A stretch of 38,840 nt of DNA, taken from NCBI GenBank assembly GCA_937867025.1, contig CALMKH010000033.1, positions 1 to 38,840 of the forward strand. The letters are read 5' to 3'. Position 1 is the stretch's first letter, and each line of letters begins with the position of its first letter. A model generated the notes under the pieces. It did not search any database. It saw nothing but the letters and a program-made list of their open reading frames with translations, and had not been told where the DNA came from. Both the position numbers and the translations under genes were made by a program. The DNA comes from an uncultured Bacteroidota bacterium. Its GTDB lineage: Bacteria > Bacteroidota > Bacteroidia > NS11-12g > UBA955. Shown here piece by piece: positions 1 to 8,520 of this stretch.

Positions 1-363
1 CATTATAACTGCGGCGGTGTAAAAGCCGCCATGCAGCCAAAAGACCTTGGCATTCTGAATCCGTGGCTGCGGAACATTCGGGACGTATACAGGCTGCACA
101 AGGATGAGCTCAACGCCATCAAGGATGAGCACGACCGGTATAACAGGCTGGTGGAGTTGAACGTACAGGAACAATGTATCAACGTGATCAAGCTCGCCAG
201 CGTACAGCAGGCCTATATCCGCAACAAGTATCCGATTGTCCACGGCTGGGTGTTTGATATAAAGAGCGGCAAGATCATCGACCTGAACCTGGATTTCAAG
301 AGTATACTGAAGGATATTCAGCAGATATACGATCTGACAGGAACCATTACCGAAAGCAAGTAA
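1..363 (+). CDS. Beta-carbonic anhydrase, C-terminal part (5' end outside window)
   Basis: Reversible hydration of CO2 to bicarbonate by a cytoplasmic zinc enzyme. The reading frame is open from base 1, and its first residues read HYNCGGVKAAM, which is the second half of the beta-class zinc site (His and Cys ligands two residues apart). The following stretch has the family's conserved LNPWLRNIRDVYRLH and RLVELNVQEQCINVIK segments and ends at a TAA. The ATG at 31 lies inside this conserved core, so it is not the start and the gene is truncated by the window edge. The upstream Cys-Asp-Ser-Arg half of the active site is not visible. Family assignment is from remembered motif patterns and is strong; the physiological role (bicarbonate supply, pH) is inferred. 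Confidence 0.93.
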   Translation, partial: HYNCGGVKAAMQPKDLGILNPWLRNIRDVYRLHKDELNAIKDEHDRYNRLVELNVQEQCINVIKLASVQQAYIRNKYPIVHGWVFDIKSGKIIDLNLDFKSILKDIQQIYDLTGTITESK

Positions 364-912
364 TCTGAGTTAGCCTTTATACCTTATTTCTGCAGATTCT
401 GACCGCAATCCTTCCTCTTTTGACTTACGGAAATCTGAAAAATATAGTAATTGTAAGGGTAAAAGTATAAATCCGTAAAAAAAAATCGTTTTTTTTTATA
501 TTGTTTTATTTTTTTAATTTTACAATAAAACAATTGTTGACACAAATTTGCCGTTTACCCAATCATAGCAAGGATTTCCGGCATTTTTTTATCTTGCAAT
601 AAAGTTCCAAAAAATTATGAAGAGTCTTGTAAAATCGGGGAGCTCTTTTAGGTATAAAAAAGTCTTATTTTAGATAATGGGATAACGTGTAAAAAAAAAC
701 TGCTGTCCCATAATTTTGATTCCATAATATAAATAGGTATAATACAGGATGTTATATGCGCATTTTAAAAATTGGACACAGCAAAAAATGCCGAGATTTT
801 TCATAAGTGAGTAAATAGTACTAGGCTATTGTAAACCTCTCATAATTCATTGTTTCTGTGTTATATACAACATAATTTTGCCTTCACCTTTAAACACTAA
901 ATACATTTTTTT
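364..912. other. AT-rich intergenic region, 549 bp
   Basis: No credible coding region on either strand. It holds a 7-bp inverted repeat TTACGGA (425-431)/TCCGTAA (472-478), an A9-TCG-T9 self-complementary run (477-497), a 10-bp palindrome AACAATTGTT (529-538) and a promoter-like pair just before the next gene. Two words, AAAAAAACTGC (693-703) and AAAATTGGACAC (768-779), recur in the same order in the intergenic region before the giant secreted protein at 32180. The A/T hairpin could act as a terminator for the carbonic anhydrase, but it has no G/C stem. Confidence 0.6.
849..880 (+). promoter_or_regulatory. Bacteroidota-type promoter for the lectin-domain protein
   Basis: ATTG at 849-852, a 20-nt spacer, then TAATTTTG at 873-880. 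This fits the phylum consensus (TTTG, 19-21 nt, TAnnTTTG). Transcription would start near 885-888, giving a leader of about 25 nt before the ATG at 913. Confidence 0.6.
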
Positions 913-3900
913 ATGAGCTATCATTACGTTAAGAATTTACATGGGATATTCAGGATAAAATACCTTTATGTAAGTTTTCTCCTTTTTTCCTCCTTTATTA
1001 AAATAAATGCACAAACCGCTACGCAGGTAACCCTGGGCGGTACGAGTACAGTTATTAATATCAATAATAATACTGCCACGGTTGTTGATCCTGCGATTAC
1101 TTTAAGTGCTAACGGAACTATTACAGGATTTACTGTTTCCATCACCGGCAGTTATACCAGCGGCGACGTCCTTTCGTATACCGGCTCTTTACCGTCAGGT
1201 GTGTCAGCCGCCGCGTTCAACACATCCACCAGGAGCCTGGTTTTTACCGGAACCACCTCTGCGCCCAACTGGCAAGCCCTGCTGCGAACTGTAACGCTTA
1301 CCACTACATCGGCAGTGTGCAATCCGGAAAGCAGGAAAGTGAGCTTTGTAGTCGGAAACAAATACTACAATATAATCAATGGGCACTTTTACGAATATTA
1401 TAGTACAGCCAGCACCTGGACAAATGCCAAGACCTATATAGCAGGCCTTTCCTATTTCGGCAGGGAAGCGTATATGGCCACCCTTACGTCGGCCCAGGAA
1501 AACAGCTTCGTAGCTGTACTGATAGGGCAGAACTCATGGATAGGATGCTCCGATAACCTGAGCCAGGTTAATGCTGCATTGGGTTATACAGCTTATGCCA
1601 GCCAATCAGCCGTTGACGGAAATTTTTACTGGGTAACCGGTCCGGAAAGGGGCACCAAAATATCATCGCAGAACGCCTGGGGTTCAGGCGGCGTATTGCC
1701 GGTGAGCGGGGTGTACAATAACTGGACAACCAATGAACCGAACGATTATCCGGGACTTACTACCTCATCCCCGGGCCAGGAAGACTACGGACACATGTAC
1801 TCGTCTACTTACCTGTGGAACGACTTTCCCAACTCATCCACGATCGGAACCATTTTTGAATACGGAGGCATGCCTAATGACATCACCACATCTCAGGTGG
1901 TTCATACCAGAGATGTAACCATTAACGGGGCTCCTTCAGGAACGATAACAGGAGGAAATGTTTCCGTATGTTCGGGCACCAACAGCACCACCCTCACCCT
2001 TACAGGACTCACTGGCACCGTAGTTCGCTGGGAATCTTCCCTCGATAATTTCCTTACTGCAGGAACCACTATCAGCAATACAACCACTTCCCATACAGTT
2101 ACCAATATTTCCACCAGCACCTATTACAGGGTGATCGTTAATTCATCAAGCGGTTGCACCAACCTGGCCACCTCACCGACATCCGTCAGTGTAAGCACTA
2201 CCGTTGCCGGAAACATCGTCGCTTCCAACAATACTATCTGTGCAGGCTCGATGGCCAGCTTCAACCTGTTCGGACATTCGGGCAGCGTGGTAAAATGGCA
2301 GGTATCCACCAGCAGCACTTTCGCTTCGTCTGTCACTGACATTTCCAATACGACAACAGCACTTAATCACACACTGGTCGGAACGGGCACCTATTATTTC
2401 AGGGCCGTGGTGCAAAACAGCGGATGCGGCAGTCCTGTCAATACCCCCGGATACACCATATCTGTTATCTCGGGTACGTCACCCGTAGGCGGAAGCATAA
2501 CCAATGCCGAGCATTGCGGGGGAAGCAACTCCGGTACACTGACGTTGTCAGGTCATACAGGTTCGGTTTCAAAATGGCAATATTCAACTGACGGAGGCAT
2601 TGTCTGGACCGATGTCAGCAATACCACGACCAGCCTTTCCTACTCCAGCGTCAGCAGCAACCGTACATACAGGGCCCTGATAACAAACGGTTCATGCGGA
2701 AGCACCTACAGCAGCACCGGAACCATTACAGTATACGGCGGCACTGTGACCCGGTGGGATGGCGGAACCAGCAGCGCCTGGCAGACATCTTCAAACTGGT
2801 GCGGAGGCATTGCCGACAATGGCATTGACGTGGTGATCAGTCCAACCGCAACGAACCATATCGTGCTGGACCAGTCGCGAAGCATTGGAACCCTCAATTT
2901 TAACGGTTCGGGTAAATACATCAGCATAGGCAATTATACATTGACGGCTTCCACCATCAGCAATCCCAGCTCTACAAGCTATGTTAAAACCAATGGATCC
3001 GGTCAGCTCAAAATGAACATTTCCAACGGAAGTTCGGTAACATTTGCCGTAGGTGATGCCACCTACAATCCGGTCACTATTACCAATAATACCGGAAGTT
3101 CCGACTACCTGTCCGTGCGTGTGCTGAATGAAGTATTCGTGCAGGGAACAACAGGTTTCACATCTTCCGCAGGACGTGTAAAAAGAACCTGGGATATCAG
3201 CAAAACAAATGCAAACGCCGGTTCGGGACTGAACTTCGTATTCAACTGGAACGCGGGAGAAACCGTTTCGCTGAGCACCCCGGCATTATACCACTACGAA
3301 GCGGGCAGTTGGGAACAGCAACTGGGTTCTACATCATCACTGGCCACCAGCCTTACCTACATTGGATATACGGGCACTTTTTCGCCGTTCGCGATAGGAA
3401 ACGGGCTGACCCCACTGGATGCCAAGCTGGTAAGTTTTGATGCCAAACCTGTAAACTCCAGCCATACCGTATTGTTGAACTGGACTACAGCCAATGAGGA
3501 AAATAACAGTCATTTCGAGATCCTCAGAAGTTTTGACGGACGGACCTGGAGCGGCATTGGCAAAACAGAAGCTGCCGGAAGCAACGGACCCAACACTTAC
3601 AGTTTTATAGACCAGCATCCCGGACAGATGAATTTCTACCGTCTGAAACAGGTTGACCTGGATGGCAAGTTCACCCTGCACATGATACGCCAGGCCGATT
3701 TCAACACCCCGCATGAAGAACTGGTTAAACTGTCCCCCAACCCTTCCAGTGGCAAGGTGGAAATCGTCACAGCCGAACCCGCCGTATACACCGTATATGA
3801 TGTCAACGGCCGATCGGTATTGGAAGGAGAAGTCCGGACCAACACAATAGTGGACAGTCTTTCACCCGGCATGTACACCGTACACGTCAAACTGCTAAGC

Positions 3901-3936
3901 GAAAAATCATATTATATAAAACTCGTGATAGAATAA
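913..3936 (+). CDS. Secreted C-type-lectin-like / Ig-like repeat protein with T9SS tail
   Basis: A 1007-aa surface or extracellular protein, probably for carbohydrate or ligand binding. An N-terminal signal peptide ends near residue 34 (hydrophobic YVSFLLFSSF, then INAQ). Residues about 35-150 are a beta-rich segment seen in other Bacteroidota adhesins. Residues about 157-323 look like a C-type lectin domain, with EPNDY (about 275), GQEDYGHMY and WNDFP followed by the closing FEYGG. Three Ig-like units follow (about 340-610), each with a VCSG/ICAG/HCGG-type start and a G..VxxWxxS core. A WDGGTSSAW..SSNWCGG module comes next. The last 80 or so residues (LSPNPSSGKVEI, VYDVNGR, LSPGMYTVHV) are a type A T9SS sorting domain. 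EPN in C-type lectins usually goes with mannose-type, calcium-dependent binding; that specificity is an inference. The gene appears monocistronic, with its own promoter and terminator. Confidence 0.85.
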   Translation: MSYHYVKNLHGIFRIKYLYVSFLLFSSFIKINAQTATQVTLGGTSTVININNNTATVVDPAITLSANGTITGFTVSITGSYTSGDVLSYTGSLPSGVSAAAFNTSTRSLVFTGTTSAPNWQALLRTVTLTTTSAVCNPESRKVSFVVGNKYYNIINGHFYEYYSTASTWTNAKTYIAGLSYFGREAYMATLTSAQENSFVAVLIGQNSWIGCSDNLSQVNAALGYTAYASQSAVDGNFYWVTGPERGTKISSQNAWGSGGVLPVSGVYNNWTTNEPNDYPGLTTSSPGQEDYGHMYSSTYLWNDFPNSSTIGTIFEYGGMPNDITTSQVVHTRDVTINGAPSGTITGGNVSVCSGTNSTTLTLTGLTGTVVRWESSLDNFLTAGTTISNTTTSHTVTNISTSTYYRVIVNSSSGCTNLATSPTSVSVSTTVAGNIVASNNTICAGSMASFNLFGHSGSVVKWQVSTSSTFASSVTDISNTTTALNHTLVGTGTYYFRAVVQNSGCGSPVNTPGYTISVISGTSPVGGSITNAEHCGGSNSGTLTLSGHTGSVSKWQYSTDGGIVWTDVSNTTTSLSYSSVSSNRTYRALITNGSCGSTYSSTGTITVYGGTVTRWDGGTSSAWQTSSNWCGGIADNGIDVVISPTATNHIVLDQSRSIGTLNFNGSGKYISIGNYTLTASTISNPSSTSYVKTNGSGQLKMNISNGSSVTFAVGDATYNPVTITNNTGSSDYLSVRVLNEVFVQGTTGFTSSAGRVKRTWDISKTNANAGSGLNFVFNWNAGETVSLSTPALYHYEAGSWEQQLGSTSSLATSLTYIGYTGTFSPFAIGNGLTPLDAKLVSFDAKPVNSSHTVLLNWTTANEENNSHFEILRSFDGRTWSGIGKTEAAGSNGPNTYSFIDQHPGQMNFYRLKQVDLDGKFTLHMIRQADFNTPHEELVKLSPNPSSGKVEIVTAEPAVYTVYDVNGRSVLEGEVRTNTIVDSLSPGMYTVHVKLLSEKSYYIKLVIE

Positions 3937-3960
3937 TAACCCCACACATATAAACCATGA

Positions 3961-3999
3961 AGCAAAGCCCGGCAATCAACAGATTCCGGGTTTTTGCTT
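3961..3999 (+). terminator. Rho-independent-like terminator after the lectin protein
   Basis: Imperfect stem: AGCAAA and CCGG on the 5' arm pair with CCGG and TTTGCT on the 3' arm around an A-rich loop. A T run (GGGTTTTTGCTTT) lies within and after the 3' arm. It starts about 24 nt after the stop codon. Confidence 0.5.
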
Positions 4000-4112
4000 T
4001 CTTATCCGGACCCGGATTCTCTGCCGGTTACCCTGCCTGAGGACTTTAACGACAATCACACCTTTCTGATAGAAAACTTCTATTATGCTTAAGCATATTC
4101 TGAAATAAAACG

Positions 4113-4120
4113 TATGTTTG
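4113..4120 (+). promoter_or_regulatory. TATGTTTG -7 box upstream of the DUF2157 gene
   Basis: Perfect TAnnTTTG match 18 nt before the ATG at 4139. No TTTG-type -33 box at 19-21 nt spacing is obvious; instead a 10-bp palindrome TGCTTAAGCA (4086-4095) sits at the place where it would be. Confidence 0.4.
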
Positions 4121-4138
4121 TTATAAAATAGATCTGTC

Positions 4139-5419
4139 ATGAGCATTCAGAACGAACTCCGCGAACTGGTGAATGCCAGCGTCATTACTGAAGATGATGC
4201 ATTGAGGATCAGCACATGGTATCAATCGGCTAAAACTCCCCCGCACAAGCGGCTGCTAATTATTTTCGGCGTGTTGGGTGCCATCCTGGTTGGCCTGGGC
4301 ATAATACTTGTTATCGCGCATAACTGGGATCAGTTCCCCAAGAACCTCAAAGTCGTATTTGCATTTCTCCCCCTTGTCATCGGGCAGGTTCTAACGGCAT
4401 ATAGCCTGCTGGGCGGTAACTCTAACCAGACCCTGAAAGAGAGTTCGGCAGCTTTCCTGTTCTTTGCCGTAGGCGCCAGCATTTCCCTGGTGAGCCAGGT
4501 CTATAATATTCCCGGCAATACTGGTGACTATCTACTCGCATGGATGCTGCTTTGTTTACCTGTTATTTATGTCCTCAACTCCTCTATCGCTTCCTTACTG
4601 TTCATTGCGGGAATAACTTTTTATGCGATCCATACCGGCAATGACCATTCTTTCGCAAATCCACCTGACTGGTATTACTGGATCATGCTGGCCGGCATAA
4701 TTCCTCATTATTATCGTTTGCACAACCTGAACCCCAAAAGCAATTTCCTGTTCTTCCATAACTGGATGATTGTTTTATCACTCATTATCTGCCTGGGGAC
4801 CGTGGATACCAACATCAATGCGCTGACCTCCCTGTCCTATATCTGCCTGTTCAGCTTTTTGAGTGTTATGGGCAACACGCCTTTTATCCGCCAACAGAAG
4901 GCTGCTTCCAATGCCTGGAAGATATTGGGCCCTGCCGGGTCTATTGTATTGCTTTCCTTATTAAGTTTCAATGATTACTGGAAATGGTTTATCTGGCGAC
5001 ATGCTGTGAACTTCTCTGATGTCATCACCTCGCAGGTTTTTTATGCAGGTGTAATTTTTGCCCTTATTTCCCTGTATTTACTTGGCAGACAGAACTTTAA
5101 AAACAGCAATGCTTTTGAATGGATATTCATTCCCTATTATTTTATTTTTATTTTCAGTATTTCATTTCCGGTCGTTGGTCCTGTCTTTGTAAATATCCTC
5201 TTGCTGGCATTGGGCATTCTGACCATATACAATGGCGCCCGAAAGGACCATCTGGGTATTGTCAACTTCGGACTGCTGATCATTGCGATATTGGCTGCGT
5301 GCCGTTTTTTCGATTCAAATATAAGTTTCGTGCTTAGGGGAATCATGTTTATCGCCGTAGGAGCCGGATTTTTTGCCTGCAATTATTTCATGCTTAAAAA
5401 AAGGAGGACAAATGAATAA
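4139..5419 (+). CDS. DUF2157 domain integral membrane protein
   Basis: A 426-aa polytopic inner-membrane protein of unknown function. The first 35-40 residues are soluble (ELRELVNASVITEDDALRI...), followed by many hydrophobic helices to the C-terminus, ending in a basic KKRRTNE tail. The soluble helix followed by a first helix pair with the AHNWDQFPKNLKV segment near residue 65 is typical of DUF2157. Its stop overlaps the start of the next gene by 8 nt, so the two are translationally coupled. In Bacteroidota and Proteobacteria, DUF2157 and GDYXXLXY proteins are commonly adjacent, which supports the pairing here. No catalytic residues are recognisable. Confidence 0.85.
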   Translation: MSIQNELRELVNASVITEDDALRISTWYQSAKTPPHKRLLIIFGVLGAILVGLGIILVIAHNWDQFPKNLKVVFAFLPLVIGQVLTAYSLLGGNSNQTLKESSAAFLFFAVGASISLVSQVYNIPGNTGDYLLAWMLLCLPVIYVLNSSIASLLFIAGITFYAIHTGNDHSFANPPDWYYWIMLAGIIPHYYRLHNLNPKSNFLFFHNWMIVLSLIICLGTVDTNINALTSLSYICLFSFLSVMGNTPFIRQQKAASNAWKILGPAGSIVLLSLLSFNDYWKWFIWRHAVNFSDVITSQVFYAGVIFALISLYLLGRQNFKNSNAFEWIFIPYYFIFIFSISFPVVGPVFVNILLLALGILTIYNGARKDHLGIVNFGLLIIAILAACRFFDSNISFVLRGIMFIAVGAGFFACNYFMLKKRRTNE

Positions 5420-5963
5420 TAAAGTATTTATCTGGATACTGTTTGTGCTGATGGTTGCAGCACAGATATTTGCTCCTGCAAGCATGGTGATTGCCAGCGA
5501 AGACACCCTTGCCACGGGACAGGAATTTAAGTTCAGAACTGAACCTGTCGACCCGGCCGATCTTTTCAGGGGCAGGTACATTACACTTAATTTCAGGGAC
5601 AATTCGATTTCTCCGAAAGGCCAGACATGGAAGGAAACTGAAACAGTGTACGCCACAATAGGCAGCGATGACAGCGGCTTTGCTTATATAACGGACCTAT
5701 CAAGGGATCGGCCGCAAAACACGGTTTCCTATCTTACATGCAGCGTACGCTATTCCGATGCAGACAATGTCACCTTGAATTTCCCGTTCAACAGGTTTTA
5801 TATGGAAGAAAGCAAGGCTCCTGAAGCTGAGAAAATATACAACCGGATCGGTCGCTTGCCGGGTAGCCGTACCTATGCACTGGTCTGCATAAAAAAAGGG
5901 AACTCCGTACTGAAAGATGTTGTTATTGACGGAGTTCCTATAGGCTTGAAGGTTTCGGAATAA
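5412..5963 (+). CDS. GDYXXLXY family protein
   Basis: A 183-aa protein with an N-terminal hydrophobic segment (KVFIWILFVLMVAAQIF), so membrane-anchored or exported with most of the chain outside the cytoplasm. The start is set at the ATG at 5412 because a rare clear Shine-Dalgarno, AAGGAGG (5401-5407), stands 4 nt upstream; an earlier in-frame ATG at 5373 lies inside the DUF2157 gene. Family marks are TEPVDPADLFRGRYITLNF (the GDYXXLXY site, here changed to GRYITLNF), NFPFNRFYMEE.KAPEAE, and the closing DVVIDGVPI. Length and neighbour agree with the family. Molecular function is unknown; it presumably forms a complex with the DUF2157 protein. Confidence 0.85.
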   Translation: MNNKVFIWILFVLMVAAQIFAPASMVIASEDTLATGQEFKFRTEPVDPADLFRGRYITLNFRDNSISPKGQTWKETETVYATIGSDDSGFAYITDLSRDRPQNTVSYLTCSVRYSDADNVTLNFPFNRFYMEESKAPEAEKIYNRIGRLPGSRTYALVCIKKGNSVLKDVVIDGVPIGLKVSE

Positions 5964-6061
5964 TCCTTTTCTGCGTGTAAATCCTGCCATTCTTTCATGT
6001 AATTTTATAACAAGACCATGGGGGTTCCTCAGGAACTTTGCAGAATATAATTTACGTTATC

Positions 6062-6427
6062 ATGCAAAACGAAGATATCAAACCCGGAAAAACTCATAAA
6101 AATGCCGCCAGCAGCGATCATCCCAAAACCAACCAGGATTTTAACAGCAAAAAGCCTGTTCCGCATGATCCAGAGCTAAAAGCGAATCCTCCCGGCAACA
6201 GGCAGAGGAATGACACCCTTCTGCCCGGGGAAAATACGGATCCGGCAGATGCCGACGGGAACGGGAACCTGATCAACGAATATGACGACACAGAACTTTA
6301 CAGTTCAAAAAACGCAAGTAGTGAGGCTGGCGATATGGATGAAGGCGACATGGACGAGGATGACGATCCGGATATAGACTTTACATCCAACAAAAGTGTG
6401 CGAAATCCGGATGCGAGGGAGTTGTAA
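6062..6427 (+). CDS. Small acidic low-complexity hypothetical protein
   Basis: A 121-aa protein, hydrophilic throughout, rich in Asp, Asn, Pro, Lys and Ser, with a strongly acidic C-terminal third (DMDEGDMDEDDDPDIDF). There is no signal peptide, membrane helix or recognised domain, and it is likely disordered. I prefer the ATG at 6062 over a TTG eight codons upstream. It stands alone between the GDYXXLXY gene and the hairpin repeat. Similar short acidic proteins are common in this phylum, but I cannot name a family. Coding status is likely rather than certain. Confidence 0.55.
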   Translation: MQNEDIKPGKTHKNAASSDHPKTNQDFNSKKPVPHDPELKANPPGNRQRNDTLLPGENTDPADADGNGNLINEYDDTELYSSKNASSEAGDMDEGDMDEDDDPDIDFTSNKSVRNPDAREL

Positions 6428-6484
6428 GTAGGATGCTCATGAGAATGGGATTCTTCATCTTTTACAAAAAACAATGAAGAGCAA

Positions 6485-6583
6485 GCGTGAAGGATAGAAG
6501 CGTAAAGCCCGCACCGTGAAGCAGAGCCAAAGCTCGCTTTACGGGAGGACTTGCAGCGGATAGCCTGACCCGCAGGGGCACGC
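6485..6583. repeat. Extragenic hairpin repeat of Bacteroidota type
   Basis: The unit is bounded by GCGTG (6485-6489) and CACGC (6579-6583). Its centre is a near-perfect hairpin: CCGTGAAGC-A-GAGC, loop CAAA, GCTC-GCTTTACGG (6514-6544; one bulged A and one G-T pair over 13 bp). Two related half-units flank it in the same direction, GAAGGATAGAAGCGTAAAGCC and GAGGACTTGCAGCGGATAGCC. The GC-rich block with the GCAGCGGATAGCCTGACCCG word resembles an interspersed noncoding element that I recall from many Bacteroidota genomes; copy number here cannot be checked because only one copy is in the window. It lies between two 3' ends (acidic protein and lysA), so it may double as a bidirectional transcription stop. 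Confidence 0.65.
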
Positions 6584-6631
6584 CCGCGTTTACAATATCA
6601 TGATTCTCCAGGATGCAAGCATTGAACCGGA

Positions 6632-7864
6632 TCAGATTTCCACTTCCACCTGGGTGCTCAGCAGATCTTCCAGCGTTTCGCGTCTCCTTATCAGTTTCGC
6701 TTCACCATCGATAATAAATACTTCTGCAGGCCTGAAACGCGAATTGTAATTGCTGGACATGCTGAATCCGTAAGCGCCCGCATTGTGAAAAGCCAGTATA
6801 TCCCCTTCCCTGACTTCGTTCAGTTTCCTGTCCCAGCCGAAGGTGTCTGTTTCACAGATATAGCCGACAACTGCATATATCCGTTCTATACCTGCCGGAT
6901 TGCTGACATTGGTGATCTTGTGGTATGCGTCATAGAGCATGGGCCTTATCAGGTGGTTCATTCCGCTGTCGACGCCGGCGAACATGGTGCTGGTGGTTTG
7001 TTTCACCACATTGGTCTTTACCAGGAAATACCCCGATTCACTGACCAGGAACTTACCGGGTTCAAACCACAGCTCAAGTTCCCTGCCATATTGAGCGCAG
7101 AACTCTATGAAACGCGCCGCTATTTTGGCACCTATGCTTTTAATGTCGATGTGATTATCGTCTTCCTTGTATGCCACCTTGAAACCGCTTCCGAAATCCA
7201 TGTACTGCAGATCCTTGAAATCCTGAGCAGCCTCGAACAACAATTCGGCCCCGCGCAGGAAGACTTCTGCGTCGAGTATATCGCTGCCGGTATGCATGTG
7301 AAGGCCTTCCACCTTGATATCGTATAGTTTCACCACGCGCAGCACATGGCGCAGCTGGTAATAGCTGATCCCGAATTTCGAATCGATATGTCCCGTAGAA
7401 ATCTTGTGATTCCCGCCGGCCATGATGTGCGGGTTGATACGTATGCACAGCGGCTTTGTGTTGCCGTAGCGCGCACCGAACTGCTCCAGTACGGAGATAT
7501 TGTCAATGTTGATCTTTACACCCAGGCTGATGGCCATTTCAATCTCTTCCATGCTGACACCGTTCGGCGTATACAGTATTTGTGCGGGATCGTAACCAGC
7601 CCTTAAGGCCAGCCATACTTCCTGTATAGACACCGCATCAAGACCGGCACCAAGTTTCTTCATGTACTTCAGAACGGAAAGATTTGTAAGCGCCTTGCAT
7701 GCATAGTGCAAACCAAGCTTGACGCCGGGAAAAGCGTTATTGAGCTTTTCGAACTGGCGCCTCATTGTTGCTGCGCTATACACATACAAAGGTGAATCAT
7801 ACTGCTCCACCAGGCCCAGGACATCTACTCCGTCTATCTGGTACCTTCCGTTTACTAATTCCAT
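6632..7864 (-). CDS. lysA: Diaminopimelate decarboxylase
   Basis: Last step of lysine synthesis: PLP-dependent decarboxylation of meso-diaminopimelate to L-lysine in the cytoplasm. 410 aa, normal for the family. The Schiff-base lysine is in HYACKALTN (K57). Further marks are INPHIMAGGNHKISTGHIDSKFG (phosphate/substrate loop), HMHTGSDI, DFGSGF, WFEPGKFLV, and GYICETDTFG with the active-site Cys and Glu of the partner subunit. The final AYGFSMSSNYNSRFRPAEV block is typical. It is alone on its strand, divergent from ruvX. A TATTTTCG box lies only 7 nt before the ATG, so the transcript may be leaderless. No lysine riboswitch is visible in the short upstream region. Confidence 0.96.
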   Translation of the reverse strand: MELVNGRYQIDGVDVLGLVEQYDSPLYVYSAATMRRQFEKLNNAFPGVKLGLHYACKALTNLSVLKYMKKLGAGLDAVSIQEVWLALRAGYDPAQILYTPNGVSMEEIEMAISLGVKINIDNISVLEQFGARYGNTKPLCIRINPHIMAGGNHKISTGHIDSKFGISYYQLRHVLRVVKLYDIKVEGLHMHTGSDILDAEVFLRGAELLFEAAQDFKDLQYMDFGSGFKVAYKEDDNHIDIKSIGAKIAARFIEFCAQYGRELELWFEPGKFLVSESGYFLVKTNVVKQTTSTMFAGVDSGMNHLIRPMLYDAYHKITNVSNPAGIERIYAVVGYICETDTFGWDRKLNEVREGDILAFHNAGAYGFSMSSNYNSRFRPAEVFIIDGEAKLIRRRETLEDLLSTQVEVEI

Positions 7865-7871
7865 AAGTGTG

Positions 7872-7879
7872 CGAAAATA
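7872..7879 (-). promoter_or_regulatory. Candidate -7 box for lysA (TATTTTCG)
   Basis: One mismatch to TAnnTTTG, read on the minus strand, 7 nt from the lysA ATG. I see no -33 element at the usual spacing. If used, the mRNA would start at or very near the start codon. Confidence 0.35.
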
Positions 7880-8109
7880 ATTTTTTTATACATGATTAAA
7901 AAATGCATTTTGCGTGCGGAACCTGTCTCAATAGTCCTGGTTATGTTTTTTGATTTTTAATATCATAATGATATGAACATCATTGTTCGTCCTTTTCGCC
8001 TTGTCGGATACGGATTTCGAAAAACGCTGATCTCCTGGAAAATTACGCCGGAAAGAAATCATATAGGTGCTGTCGTGACAGGTTCAGGGAATTGTATTAA
8101 CGTTATATT

Positions 8110-8520
8110 ATGGGTAGAATACTGGCAATAGATTATGGAAAAAAAAGGATGGGACTTGCCGTCACTGATCCTATGCAGATGATAGCGCAACCTCTGGCAA
8201 CCATTGATGCTGCTGAGATCATGAACTATCTGAAAGCGTATTTCAGCAGGGAACAGGTGGATATGATCGTGTTGGGTGAACCCAGGCACCTGGACGGAAA
8301 AGATACGGATGCCACGCCCCTGGTGAAGGAGTTTGAAGAAAAGTTAAAGGCTAATTTCCCCGCACATCCGATAACAAAGATCGATGAAAGGCTTACCAGC
8401 AGGATGGCCAAACAGACCCTTATAGATGCCGGGTATAAAAAATCAGACCGCAGGAATAAAAAACTTGTAGATACAGTGGCTGCTGCCTTAATTTTGCAAA
8501 CTTATTTGGAAATGAAATGA
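8110..8520 (+). CDS. ruvX: Putative pre-16S rRNA nuclease / Holliday-junction resolvase-like protein RuvX (YqgF)
   Basis: A 136-aa RNase H-fold protein of the YqgF/RuvX family, implicated in 16S rRNA 5'-end maturation and earlier named as a Holliday junction resolvase. The first strand has the conserved Asp in ILAIDYGKKRMGLAVTD, the third catalytic area reads VLGEPRHLDG, and KIDERLTSRMA carries the conserved Glu. The C-terminal DTVAAALILQTYL helix, with its Asp, is intact. It heads a tight five-gene cluster and overlaps def by ATGA (8517-8520), so the two are coupled. Essential in several bacteria. Confidence 0.93.
   Translation: MGRILAIDYGKKRMGLAVTDPMQMIAQPLATIDAAEIMNYLKAYFSREQVDMIVLGEPRHLDGKDTDATPLVKEFEEKLKANFPAHPITKIDERLTSRMAKQTLIDAGYKKSDRRNKKLVDTVAAALILQTYLEMK

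Noticed and set aside
31-363. Carbonic anhydrase ATG at 31 as a true start
   Set aside because: The frame is open before it and codes for the zinc-binding HYNCGG; the ATG is an internal Met.
1152-3890. Long open frames on the minus strand within the lectin gene
   Set aside because: They follow the codon pattern of the plus-strand gene, have no domain or start signal, and overlap it fully.
3958-4041. Short ORF MKQSPAINRF... after the lectin gene
   Set aside because: It runs through the terminator hairpin; too short and no sign of selection.
6785-7327. 180-aa plus-strand frame across lysA
   Set aside because: It lies wholly inside lysA, which has all catalytic motifs; a composition shadow.
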